Below are positions 22,608-30,051 of a stretch of 33,492 bases of DNA, in pieces. The position numbers were made by a program, and so were the translations under genes. Positions within the stretch are counted from its first letter, which is position 1. Each line of letters begins with the position of its first letter. The notes under the pieces were generated by a model that ran no database searches, was not told the origin of the DNA, and saw only the letters and a list, made by a program, of their open reading frames with translations. The stretch is from contig JAOTWB010000026.1 of assembly GCA_029863125.1 (NCBI GenBank), positions 1 through 33,492 on the forward strand, read 5' to 3'. The stretch is from Gammaproteobacteria bacterium. GTDB taxonomy: Bacteria > Pseudomonadota > Gammaproteobacteria > Steroidobacterales > Woeseiaceae.

Positions 22608-25295
22608 ATGACCGACCTCGTCCTAATCGACGGGTCATCGTATTTGTACCGCGCATACCACGCGCTGCCGGCACTGACCAATTCACAGGGTGAGCCGACC
22701 GGCGCACTGCATGGCGTTCTGACGATGATCCTGAAACTCATTCGCGAAGAACAGCCGGCACATATCGCGGTGGTTTTTGATGCGCCGGGCAAGACCTTCC
22801 GCGACGAAATATTCCCGGAGTACAAAGCCACCCGCCCTCCCATGCCGGACGAACTGCGCGCGCAGGTCCAGCCCATCCTGGACGCAGTGAAAGCAATGGG
22901 TTTGCCGCTACTGTGCGTCGACGGCGTGGAGGCCGACGATGTTATCGGAACGCTCTGCGATCAGGCCGCAAGCAAGGGACTCAAGGTGCTGGTTTCGACC
23001 GGCGACAAAGACCTCGCACAGCTCGTCAACGACCAGGTCACGCTCGTCAACACGATGGACGGCTCGACGCTGGACCGCAACGGCGTGAAAAAGAAATTCG
23101 ACGTTTACCCCGAACAGATCGTCGACTACCTGGCCCTGATCGGCGATAGCTCCGACAACATTCCCGGTGTCCCCAAGGTCGGCCCGAAAACGGCGGCCAA
23201 GTGGCTCAATCTCTATGACAGTGCTGACGGCATTTTGGAGCATGGGGATGAAATCAAGGGCAAAGTAGGCGAAAGCCTGCGCGACAACGTCGAGCAGCTG
23301 CGGCTGTCACGAAACCTCGCGACCATTCGCCACGATCTCGATCTCGACGTGTCGCTCAACGACCTGAAAGCGGCAGATCCCGACACCGACGCGCTCCGCA
23401 AGCTGTACAGCCACTATGAACTGCGCTCGCTGCTGCGCCTGCTCGATGAAAAGACGGACACGCCCGCAGCACCGATCAAAGAAGAAACCGCCGATTACGA
23501 AACCGTCCTGACCTGGAAGGCGTTCGAGCGCTGGCTTAAGAAAATCAACGAAGCCGAACTCACGGCGCTCGATACCGAAACGACGAGCCTAGATTACATG
23601 GAAGCCGAGATCGTAGGCCTCTCGCTGGCCGTCGAGGCCGGTGAAGCATGCTACGTCCCGGTCGCTCACGACTACCCCGGCGCGCCCGACCAGCTGCCGC
23701 GCGACGAAGTCATCGAAAGACTCAAGCCTTTCCTGATCGACGATGCGAAAAAAAAGGTCGGCCACCACCTCAAATATGACGCACACATCTTCGCGCGCCA
23801 CGACGTCGCGCTTGCCGGCATGCAGTTTGACTCCATGCTCGAGTCTTACGTGCTCAACAGTGTCGCTACACGCCATGACATGGATTCGGCGGCGAGGCAA
23901 TACCTCGGCAGAGATACCATTCATTACGAGGACGTCGCGGGCAAAGGTGCCAAGCAGCTGAGCTTCAACCAGGTCGATCTCGAGACGGCCGCGCCTTATG
24001 CCGCTGAAGACGCCGATATCACGCTGCAGCTGCACCGGACGCTCTGGGAAAAACTCGCCGAGCAGCCGTCGCTTCGCAAAGTCTACGAAGAAATCGAGCA
24101 GCCGCTCATGCCCGTGCTGCTCGAAATGGAAGAGACCGGCGTACAGGTCGATCGCAAGATGCTCACGAAACAGAGTCGGGAACTCGCAGAAAAAATGGCC
24201 GAGCTCGAAGCGAAAGCACACGAACTTGCCGGTGGTCCGTTCAACCTCGGCTCGCCGAAACAGCTGCAGCAGATTCTGTTCGAACAGCAGGAGCTCCCGA
24301 TCATCCGCAAAACGCCGAAGGGTCAACCCTCGACGGCAGAGGATGTCCTCGTCGAGCTCGCCAATGACTACGAGCTGCCCGCGGTCATCATCAATTACCG
24401 CAGCGTGAGCAAACTCAAGAGCACGTATACCGACAAGCTGCCGCTGCAGATCAACGGCCGCACCGGGCGCATACACACGTCCTACCACCAGGCCGTTGCG
24501 GCAACCGGGAGATTGTCATCGACCGATCCGAACCTGCAGAACATCCCCATCCGCACGCCGGAAGGGCGGCGAATACGCCAGGCGTTCGTGCCGCCGGAAG
24601 GGCGGGTCCTGCTCGCCGCCGACTACTCCCAGATCGAGCTCAGGATCATGGCGCACCTGTCTGCCGACAAAGGCCTGGTCAAGGCCTTCGAGAAGGAGCT
24701 GGACGTGCACCGCGCGACGGCGGCCGAGGTATTCGGGACGGCATTGGACGACGTCACCGCGGACCAGCGGCGCTCGGCAAAGGCCATCAATTTCGGCCTG
24801 ATGTACGGCATGTCGGCGTTCGGCCTCGCGAAGCAGCTCGGCATTCCGCGGGGCGAGGCGCAGGCCTACGTTGATCTCTATTTCGATCGTTATCCCGGCG
24901 TAAAAGCCTACATGGATAACATTCGGACAACGGCCAGCGAACAGGGCTACGTCGAAACGGTATTCGGTCGCCGCCTGTACCTGCCCGAGATCAACGCGCG
25001 TAACGCGCAGCGCCGCCAGTACGCCGAGCGCAGCGCCATCAACGCGCCCATGCAGGGCACGGCAGCCGACATCATCAAGAAAGCGATGATTACCGTGCAC
25101 GACTGGCTGCAGCGCAGCAAGCCCGGTGCCTGCATGATCATGCAGGTACACGATGAGCTGGTATTCGAAGTCGAGGAAGACAATGTCGACAAAGTGCGCA
25201 AGCGAGTCGTCGAACTGATGAACTCGGCGGCGCAACTGTCGGTGCCGCTGAAGGTCGATGTGGGCGTCGGGCTGAACTGGGACGAAGCGCATTGA
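22608..25295 (+). CDS. polA: DNA polymerase I
   Basis: Repair and Okazaki-fragment-processing polymerase, 895 aa from the ATG at 22608 (MTDLVLIDGSSYLYRAYHAL). Residues 1-~290 form the 5'-3' nuclease (GVEADDVIGTL near 105, IGDSSDNIPGVPKVGPKTA). Residues ~310-490 form the 3'-5' exonuclease, whose first metal motif ALDTETTSL (~320) is intact, so proofreading is likely active. The polymerase domain carries motif A DYSQIELRIMAH (~672), motif B RRSAKAINFGLMYGMSAFG (~720) with the Phe that governs dideoxy discrimination, and motif C MQVHDELVFEV (~845). All catalytic acids are present. Its stop codon lies inside a perfect FNR-type palindrome. Confidence 0.97.
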   Translation: MTDLVLIDGSSYLYRAYHALPALTNSQGEPTGALHGVLTMILKLIREEQPAHIAVVFDAPGKTFRDEIFPEYKATRPPMPDELRAQVQPILDAVKAMGLPLLCVDGVEADDVIGTLCDQAASKGLKVLVSTGDKDLAQLVNDQVTLVNTMDGSTLDRNGVKKKFDVYPEQIVDYLALIGDSSDNIPGVPKVGPKTAAKWLNLYDSADGILEHGDEIKGKVGESLRDNVEQLRLSRNLATIRHDLDLDVSLNDLKAADPDTDALRKLYSHYELRSLLRLLDEKTDTPAAPIKEETADYETVLTWKAFERWLKKINEAELTALDTETTSLDYMEAEIVGLSLAVEAGEACYVPVAHDYPGAPDQLPRDEVIERLKPFLIDDAKKKVGHHLKYDAHIFARHDVALAGMQFDSMLESYVLNSVATRHDMDSAARQYLGRDTIHYEDVAGKGAKQLSFNQVDLETAAPYAAEDADITLQLHRTLWEKLAEQPSLRKVYEEIEQPLMPVLLEMEETGVQVDRKMLTKQSRELAEKMAELEAKAHELAGGPFNLGSPKQLQQILFEQQELPIIRKTPKGQPSTAEDVLVELANDYELPAVIINYRSVSKLKSTYTDKLPLQINGRTGRIHTSYHQAVAATGRLSSTDPNLQNIPIRTPEGRRIRQAFVPPEGRVLLAADYSQIELRIMAHLSADKGLVKAFEKELDVHRATAAEVFGTALDDVTADQRRSAKAINFGLMYGMSAFGLAKQLGIPRGEAQAYVDLYFDRYPGVKAYMDNIRTTASEQGYVETVFGRRLYLPEINARNAQRRQYAERSAINAPMQGTAADIIKKAMITVHDWLQRSKPGACMIMQVHDELVFEVEEDNVDKVRKRVVELMNSAAQLSVPLKVDVGVGLNWDEAH

Positions 25296-25305
25296 TACGT
25301 ATCAA
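25292..25305. promoter_or_regulatory. Perfect FNR/Anr-type box TTGATACGTATCAA
   Basis: A 14-bp perfect palindrome that matches TTGAT-N4-ATCAA exactly and includes the polA stop codon. It may act on transcription into the gene-free region, but no good promoter is visible right after it, so chance is possible. Confidence 0.45.
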
Positions 25306-25311
25306 AGACGT

Positions 25312-25379
25312 GCTGGCAGACGTACTGCTACCCACGCCGACCTGCGGTCGGCTACAGACTCCGCAGCACGTCTGCCAGC
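25312..25379 (-). repeat. REP-like nested palindrome, copy 1
   Basis: Outer arms 25312-25328 and 25363-25379 (17 bp, one mismatch) enclose an inner 7-bp hairpin at 25336-25352. Read on the minus strand, the centre carries GTAG directly before the inner hairpin, the head tetranucleotide typical of REP elements. It shares its centre with copy 2 at 25518-25579. Confidence 0.75.
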
Positions 25380-25517
25380 CGTTCCATAGACCAGCCGTTT
25401 TCGTCCTAACCCATCATCCGATGTAAGTGAGATGGGTGGAGTGTTGATGTCGGCAGCACCCCCCACCCCCCCCCAAACGCCGAGCAGTAGGTGGACCAAC
25501 CCGTGAGAGGTGACGAT

Positions 25518-25579
25518 GCGGGACAGCTTGCGGAATCTGTAGCCGGCCGGAGGCCGGCGTGTGACGCAGGCTGTCCCGC
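25518..25579 (+). repeat. REP-like nested palindrome, copy 2
   Basis: Outer arms 25518-25532 and 25565-25579 (15 bp, one G-T pair) enclose GCCGGCC-GGA-GGCCGGC at 25542-25558, preceded by GTAG. The centre GCGGARTCTGTAGCCGRCCG is common to both copies while the outer arms differ in sequence and stay complementary. Confidence 0.75.
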
Positions 25580-25602
25580 GTCGGCACCGGCCCCTTCTCG
25601 GC

Positions 25603-25618
25603 TGTGATATTTATCAAA
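25603..25618. promoter_or_regulatory. FNR/CRP-type site upstream of the candidate small RNA
   Basis: TGTGA-N6-TCAAA matches nine of ten CRP half-site positions; read as GTGAT-N4-ATCAA (25604-25617) it also matches nine of ten FNR positions. The centre at 25610.5 is about 42-47 bases before the likely small-RNA start, a usual position for CRP/FNR-family activators. Confidence 0.5.
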
Positions 25619-25655
25619 CTGTTCGAATTTAGACTTTATCTAAACTATAACTTCT

Positions 25656-25841
25656 TTTATTTCAGATACTTGCAAAAATTCCGGAACTCAACTGCGGCCC
25701 AGGCCTCTAATTTCCTGAGTGCGTTAGTCACTCGCCTGTTTACCTCCCTTAAGCAGGCGTGCAACCCGGTAACCCCAAGCCGGTTGCGTTATTTGGCCCC
25801 GGGGCACCTCCAGTAGCGGTGCTTCGGGGCTTTCTTATTTT
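25656..25841 (+). ncRNA. Candidate small RNA in the Spot 42 / ErsA position
   Basis: A plus-strand transcript is implied by a strong intrinsic terminator at 25796-25841 that no protein gene on this strand needs, polA having ended 500 bases earlier. An AT-rich stretch upstream contains TATAAC (25646-25651) and an FNR/CRP-type site, giving a start near 25652-25658 and a length of about 180-190 nt; the exact 5' end is uncertain. Inside are hairpins 25733-25759, whose loop contains ACCTCCC, and 25761-25787. E. coli Spot 42 and Pseudomonas ErsA are encoded in the same polA-engB interval; sequence similarity to them is not obvious, so the assignment rests on synteny and transcription signals. Confidence 0.62.
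25796..25841 (+). terminator. Intrinsic terminator
   Basis: Thirteen-pair stem: GCCCCG with CGGGGC, two G-U pairs, then GCACC with GGTGC. The 9-base loop is at 25809-25817, followed by TTTCTTATTTT at 25831-25841. The T-rich tract is on the plus strand only, so it terminates plus-strand transcription; it overlaps the last codons of engB on the other strand. Confidence 0.85.
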
Positions 25842-26431
25842 CCGACCGGCAGGTTAAGAAATTCCTCGAGCCTGGCCCGGGCCTCGTCCTCTCCCAGCCG
25901 GCTGAGCGCCGAGAAATGTTGCACCGTCGCCGCCTCGCCCAGCTCCCGGCGCACGTCGAGCAGCGCTTTGGCCGCCTGACCGCGTTTCAGTTTGTCGGTC
26001 TTTGTCAGGAGAACGTGGGTCGGCAGCCCGACCGAATCGGCAAACGCCAGCATCTGGCGATCGAAGTCGGTCAACTGGCGACGGATATCGACGATCAGGA
26101 ACATGCCGCGGAGGCTTTGCCGCGTTTCGAAATAATCCGCCATCAGGTCCGCCCAGTGGCGTCGCATGCTGCCGGCCACCGGTGCAAACCCATAGCCCGG
26201 CAGGTCGACCAGGCGCTCGCCATCGCGCAGGCTGAAGAAGTTCACGAGCCGCGTCCGGCCCGGCGTCTTGCTGGTCCTGGCAAACTGCCGTCGGTTGACG
26301 ATCACATTGATTGCACTGGACTTGCCTGCGTTGGAACGGCCCGCAAACGCCACTTCTGCCCCGGTGTCCGGGACGAACTGTCGGAGCTCGTTGGCGCTCT
26401 TGATAAACCGGGCTTCTGGGTAGTCTGACAT
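25835..26431 (-). CDS. engB: Ribosome biogenesis GTPase EngB (YihA/YsxC)
   Basis: Essential-type GTPase acting in assembly of the large ribosomal subunit. The 198-aa protein has G1 GRSNAGKSS (31-39), G2 SKTPGRTRLVNFF, G3 LVDLPGYGFA, G4 LTKTDKL and G5 FSALSR. The ATG at 26431 (MSDYPEARFIKSAN) fits the family start. The gene faces polA and the small-RNA candidate, and is divergent from the cytochrome c4 gene, the order also found in Pseudomonas. Confidence 0.96.
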   Translation of the reverse strand: MSDYPEARFIKSANELRQFVPDTGAEVAFAGRSNAGKSSAINVIVNRRQFARTSKTPGRTRLVNFFSLRDGERLVDLPGYGFAPVAGSMRRHWADLMADYFETRQSLRGMFLIVDIRRQLTDFDRQMLAFADSVGLPTHVLLTKTDKLKRGQAAKALLDVRRELGEAATVQHFSALSRLGEDEARARLEEFLNLPVGK

Positions 26432-26456
26432 TGGGGTACGCCCCGACGATTGTGTG

Positions 26457-26462
26457 TATAAT
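26457..26462 (+). promoter_or_regulatory. -10 element upstream of cytochrome c4
   Basis: TATAAT in the engB-cytochrome intergenic space, with TTGGGG at 26431-26436 as a poorly spaced (20 bp) -35. It would give a 5' leader of about 175 bases before the ATG at 26646. In the rest of that 214-bp gap I see no gene. Confidence 0.4.
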
Positions 26463-26645
26463 TCGGGCGCTGAGTTCAGAACCGGGAAGCAAGTTTGACG
26501 GGTTCAGGGTCGCGCAGCAAGAAACTCAAATGCCTTCCGGCCTCAATTCGAAATTGCCCGGTACGATTCGGTCTGTCGCTACCCATTGAAGACATCAAGA
26601 CAGGCGGTCGCCGCGGCAATCGCAGCAAAGTAACGGTTATAACTT

Positions 26646-27275
26646 ATGAAGAACAAGCTCGCCCCAATTCTCGCACTCGCCGGCCTGGTCCTGGCATCAC
26701 TGTCGGCACAGGCGGAGAGCCTGGTCGATGGCTCGGTCGATGCCGGCAAAGCCAAAGCGCTGACCTGTACCGCCTGCCACGGCCCCTCGGGTAACAGCTC
26801 GAACGCGCTCTGGCCGAACATCGCCGGCCAGAATGCCCCGTATACTCTTGCTCAGCTCATGGCGTTCAAGGATGGCACCCGCAAGGACCCGCTGATGTCG
26901 AGCCAGGCGATCCTGCTGTCAGCCGAGGATATGGCCGATCTCGCGGTGTACTTCGAGAGTCTCCCGGCCGCCGCGCAATCGGTTGCGGATGCGAACCTCA
27001 TCGCGCGTGGCGAAGCGCTGTTTCGCGGCGGCGACAAGGAGGAGGGCACCGCCGCCTGCATGGCCTGCCACGGTCCGACCGGGCGAGGAAACCCGGCGGC
27101 CAAATACCCGGCATTGAACGGTCAACATGCAGCCTACACGGCGAAACAGCTGCAGGCCTACGCGGCAGGCACACGCGAAACGGACGGCAAAACGCGCGTG
27201 ATGCGCGAAATCGCGGCACGTCTCGACAACGACGATGTCGAAGCCATCTCGTCTTATGTGCAGGGCCTGAAATAA
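26646..27275 (+). CDS. Diheme cytochrome c4
   Basis: Periplasmic electron carrier that feeds electrons to terminal oxidases, notably cbb3-type. 209 aa with a cleavable signal peptide (MKNKLAPILALAGLVLASLSAQA) and two class I cytochrome c domains with heme-binding CTACH (41-45) and CMACH (137-141). Likely axial Met ligands are in KDPLMSSQ and KTRVMREIA. The internal duplication is typical of c4. It is followed by dsbA after 29 bases, an association also known from Pseudomonas. The ribosome-binding site is weak. Confidence 0.94.
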   Translation: MKNKLAPILALAGLVLASLSAQAESLVDGSVDAGKAKALTCTACHGPSGNSSNALWPNIAGQNAPYTLAQLMAFKDGTRKDPLMSSQAILLSAEDMADLAVYFESLPAAAQSVADANLIARGEALFRGGDKEEGTAACMACHGPTGRGNPAAKYPALNGQHAAYTAKQLQAYAAGTRETDGKTRVMREIAARLDNDDVEAISSYVQGLK

Positions 27276-27304
27276 TCTCCCACGACTGAATAACGGACGT
27301 CTAA

Positions 27305-28171
27305 ATGAAACCTCTCAAATGGATTGGTCCCCCGTTGCTTGTTGCGGGACTGCTCGGCTTGTCTTCATGCGGCAAGGAAGAAGCGCCTGCCGAGTCTGCG
27401 GCGACTGCGGAAGAGACGGCTGCCGCGGAAGAATCGACGCAGGCCACCGAAGAAGCGGCTGCCATTGGCGCCGAGGAAGCGCCTTCAAAAACAATCGAGG
27501 TGGTCGAAGAATCTGCGTCAGAGGCCGAGCCGGTTGACGAGGAAATCGTGCTGGCGGTGGCTGAGCCGCCCGCGGCAACTCGTGACTGGCAGTTCAGCGA
27601 AGGCCAGCACTATGTTCGCCTGGTACCGACCCAGCCCACTCTTGGCAGCGCTGACAAGATCGAGGTCGCCGAGTTCTTCTGGTACGGCTGCCCGCACTGT
27701 TATGACATGGAGCCGTACATTAACGAGTGGGCGGAGAACAAGGATCCCAATATCCGATTCGTGCGTATTCCCGCCTTGTGGAACGCGATTTATCGCCTCC
27801 ACGGCCAGCTTTATTACACGGAAGAGGTGCTCGTACGAAACGGTGTAATAAAGGACCCCAAGGGATTTCGCGAAGCCGTATTCCAGGAATATCATCGTCG
27901 TGGAAACCGCCTGACGACGCAAGCCGCAATACAGAAGTTGTTCGCGCGCTTTGGCGTCAGCGCGGAGCAGTTCCAGTCGACCTGGGACTCGTTCGAGGTC
28001 AACCAGAAACTGCGTGTTGCGGACGACCTTGTGCGACGCTACAGCATCAGCTCTGTACCGAGTATCGTCGTCAACGGCAAGTACCGAACGACCGCGACTG
28101 AAGCCGGCGGCAGTTACACCAATCTCATGGAACTGATCGACGAACTTACGGTTCGCGAGGGCCTGCGTTAG
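27305..28171 (+). CDS. dsbA: DsbA-family thiol:disulfide interchange lipoprotein
   Basis: Introduces disulfide bonds into exported proteins. 288 aa, much longer than E. coli DsbA (~189 mature residues). The N-terminus is a lipoprotein signal peptide ending LSSC (Cys22), so the protein is predicted to be membrane-anchored. It is followed by about 65 residues of low-complexity Ala/Glu linker (23-~88). The thioredoxin-fold domain then begins, with the oxidising active site CPHC at 129-132 in EFFWYGCPHCYDMEPYI and the cis-Pro loop in SISSVPSIVVNGKYR. The start at 27305 is the only ATG that retains the lipobox. Downstream of the stop is a hairpin at 28175-28194 without a T-tract. Confidence 0.92.
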   Translation: MKPLKWIGPPLLVAGLLGLSSCGKEEAPAESAATAEETAAAEESTQATEEAAAIGAEEAPSKTIEVVEESASEAEPVDEEIVLAVAEPPAATRDWQFSEGQHYVRLVPTQPTLGSADKIEVAEFFWYGCPHCYDMEPYINEWAENKDPNIRFVRIPALWNAIYRLHGQLYYTEEVLVRNGVIKDPKGFREAVFQEYHRRGNRLTTQAAIQKLFARFGVSAEQFQSTWDSFEVNQKLRVADDLVRRYSISSVPSIVVNGKYRTTATEAGGSYTNLMELIDELTVREGLR

Positions 28172-28174
28172 CTA

Positions 28175-28194
28175 CAGCGGCGAGCTAGCCGCTG
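28175..28194 (+). other. Hairpin after dsbA
   Basis: CAGCGGC-GAGCTA-GCCGCTG, a perfect 7-bp stem four bases after the dsbA stop. No T-run follows, so it is at best a weak terminator or an mRNA 3' end stabiliser. Confidence 0.5.
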
Positions 28195-28264
28195 CCCTCA
28201 TATTACAGCGCCGCCGCGACCGTGCTAAGGTCGGCTGCATCCTCTTATCGTCCGAGGCAATGCC

Positions 28265-30034
28265 GTGAACCGCCTGTTTATCGCACTGACTTTCTTCCTG
28301 ACGGCCGGATCCGCGATGGCCGCGACCACCGCCGATCGGGCACTCGAAAACCTTGCCAGCGAATACATCAGCGACCTCGGTAATATCTCGCCCGTTAACG
28401 CGACATTGATTGGCGATCATTCTGCTGACGGGCAGATCGACCAGGTCGATGACGCCGCGCGCGAGGAGACGCGCGCATTGCTGTCCGACTACAAGAATGC
28501 GCTTGCCGGCATCGATCGGGAACGGCTGTCACGCGCGAACCAGGTCGACGCGGAACTCCTGTTGCACGAGATCGAATCCAGCCTCTGGTCACTCGACGCG
28601 CTACGCGAGTGGGCCTGGAACCCGCTGTACTACGTCAACCTCGCAGGCAGCGCTATCTATGGCCTCGTTGCGCGCGACTTCGCGCCAATCGAATCGAGAC
28701 TTCTGAATGCAACGTTGCGTCTCGAGCAAATACCCCGATTCCTTGCCCAGGCGAGGGCGTCACTGAAACCAGCGCGCGTGCCGAAGATCCATGCCGAGAC
28801 AGCCGTACAACAAAATCCCGGCCTTGTCTCTATTGTCGAATCAATGATCGTACCGGCAATGGGCGTGCTGTCGCCCGAACAACAGCAGCGGCTCAATGCG
28901 GCCATCGAAACGGCCAGGAATGCCGTTGCCGAACACCAGGCGTGGCTGGAGGAAGAGCTCTTGCCGCGAGCCAACGGCGAGTTCCGGATTGGCGCCGAAC
29001 TGTATGATGTCAAGCTTGCTTTTGCGCTCAACTCGCCGCTGAGTCGCAAGGAAATTACGGCAAGGGCGGAGCGTGAATACGAGGCCGTGCGCAACGAGAT
29101 GTATGAGGTTGCCAAAAAGGTCTATGTTGCGAAGCATCCGTACACTTCATTCCCGGACAATCCGGATGAGGCCTACAAACAAGCCATCATTCGGGCGGCG
29201 CTCGAAGAAGCCTACAAAAAACTGCCGCCACGAGATGGCATTGTCGACGTGGCCAAAGAGTATCTTCAGCAGGCGACCGACTTTGTCATCGAACACAACA
29301 TTGTCACGATGCCCGAGGATCCGGTCGAGATCATCATCATGCCGGAATTTCAGCGCGGCGTGGCGGTTGCCTACCTGGACCCGCCCGGCCCGCTCGACAA
29401 AGGCCAGTCTGCGTTTTATGCGGTTGCGCCGCTGCCGACCGACTGGACCGATGAGCAGGTCGAGTCTTTCCTGCGCGAGTACAACATGCTGTCGATGCAG
29501 GACCTGACCATTCATGAAGGCGTGCCGGGTCACTACCTGCAGCTCGCGCTAAGCAACCGTTACCCGTCGACGCTGCGCAGCGTGCTGTGGTCGGGGCCCT
29601 TCGTCGAGGGCTGGGGCGTGTACGCGGAGCAAATGATGATCGCCGAGGGCTACATGAATCACGATCCACTGATGAAGCTCATCAACCTGAAGTGGTACCT
29701 GCGCGCCGTGACCAATGCGATCATCGACTCTGCCATTCATGTCGATGGCATGACGCGCGAAGCCGCCATGAAACTCATGATCGAAGGCGCATTCCAGGAG
29801 GAGCGCGAGGCGGCAGGAAAATGGGTACGGGCACAGCTCACGTCAGCACAGCTCTCGACCTACTTCGTCGGCTACCAGGAGCACCTGGAGATGCGTGCAG
29901 CCGTCGAGGAACTCTGGGGAGACGAATTCACGCTGCGCCGCTATCACGACCAGCTGTTGTCCTACGGATCTCCGCCGATGAAATTCGTACGCGCGCTAAT
30001 GCTTGACGAGGACATTCCGCGCCGCGGCGAGTAG
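28265..30034 (+). CDS. DUF885 family putative zinc metallopeptidase
   Basis: 589-aa exported protein with a signal peptide (MNRLFIALTFFLTAGSAMA). The DUF885 family is all-helical and related to gluzincin peptidases: HEGVPGHYLQ (~417-426) supplies HExxxxH-like zinc ligands and the catalytic Glu, and EGWGVYAEQM (~449) supplies the third ligand. MPEFQRGVAVAYLDPPG and the YFVGYQEHLEMR segment are further family blocks. Substrate unknown; a periplasmic peptidase or carboxypeptidase-like role is inferred. The GTG start at 28265 has GAGG upstream. It probably has its own promoter, since 93 bases with two small hairpins separate it from dsbA. Confidence 0.9.
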   Translation: MNRLFIALTFFLTAGSAMAATTADRALENLASEYISDLGNISPVNATLIGDHSADGQIDQVDDAAREETRALLSDYKNALAGIDRERLSRANQVDAELLLHEIESSLWSLDALREWAWNPLYYVNLAGSAIYGLVARDFAPIESRLLNATLRLEQIPRFLAQARASLKPARVPKIHAETAVQQNPGLVSIVESMIVPAMGVLSPEQQQRLNAAIETARNAVAEHQAWLEEELLPRANGEFRIGAELYDVKLAFALNSPLSRKEITARAEREYEAVRNEMYEVAKKVYVAKHPYTSFPDNPDEAYKQAIIRAALEEAYKKLPPRDGIVDVAKEYLQQATDFVIEHNIVTMPEDPVEIIIMPEFQRGVAVAYLDPPGPLDKGQSAFYAVAPLPTDWTDEQVESFLREYNMLSMQDLTIHEGVPGHYLQLALSNRYPSTLRSVLWSGPFVEGWGVYAEQMMIAEGYMNHDPLMKLINLKWYLRAVTNAIIDSAIHVDGMTREAAMKLMIEGAFQEEREAAGKWVRAQLTSAQLSTYFVGYQEHLEMRAAVEELWGDEFTLRRYHDQLLSYGSPPMKFVRALMLDEDIPRRGE

Positions 30035-30051
30035 GCATAACTCAGTCTGAC

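Larger units (their letters stand above)
25296..25834. other. 540-bp gene-free region between polA and engB
   Basis: No credible protein gene. In order it holds an FNR-type box at the polA stop, a REP-like nested palindrome, a small inverted repeat (ACCCATC 25409-25415 with GATGGGT 25431-25437), a C6-A-C9 tract (25459-25474), a second REP-like palindrome in opposite orientation, an FNR/CRP-type box, an AT-rich promoter-like stretch (25606-25670) and a candidate small RNA ending in a terminator. Confidence 0.8.

Noticed and set aside
23589..24488. 299-codon open frame antisense to polA
   Set aside because: Shadow of the conserved polymerase; Arg/Phe/Leu-rich with no motif.
25401..25437. Possible integron attC site (TCCTAAC with a palindrome)
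   Set aside because: No matching GTTRRRY partner, no cassette gene and no integrase; the repeat ACCCATC/GATGGGT alone is too little.
25604..25816. A 70-codon plus-strand open frame in the polA-engB gap
   Set aside because: It starts inside the FNR/CRP-type site, has no ribosome-binding site, and runs through the small-RNA hairpins and into the terminator; its composition is unlike neighbouring genes.
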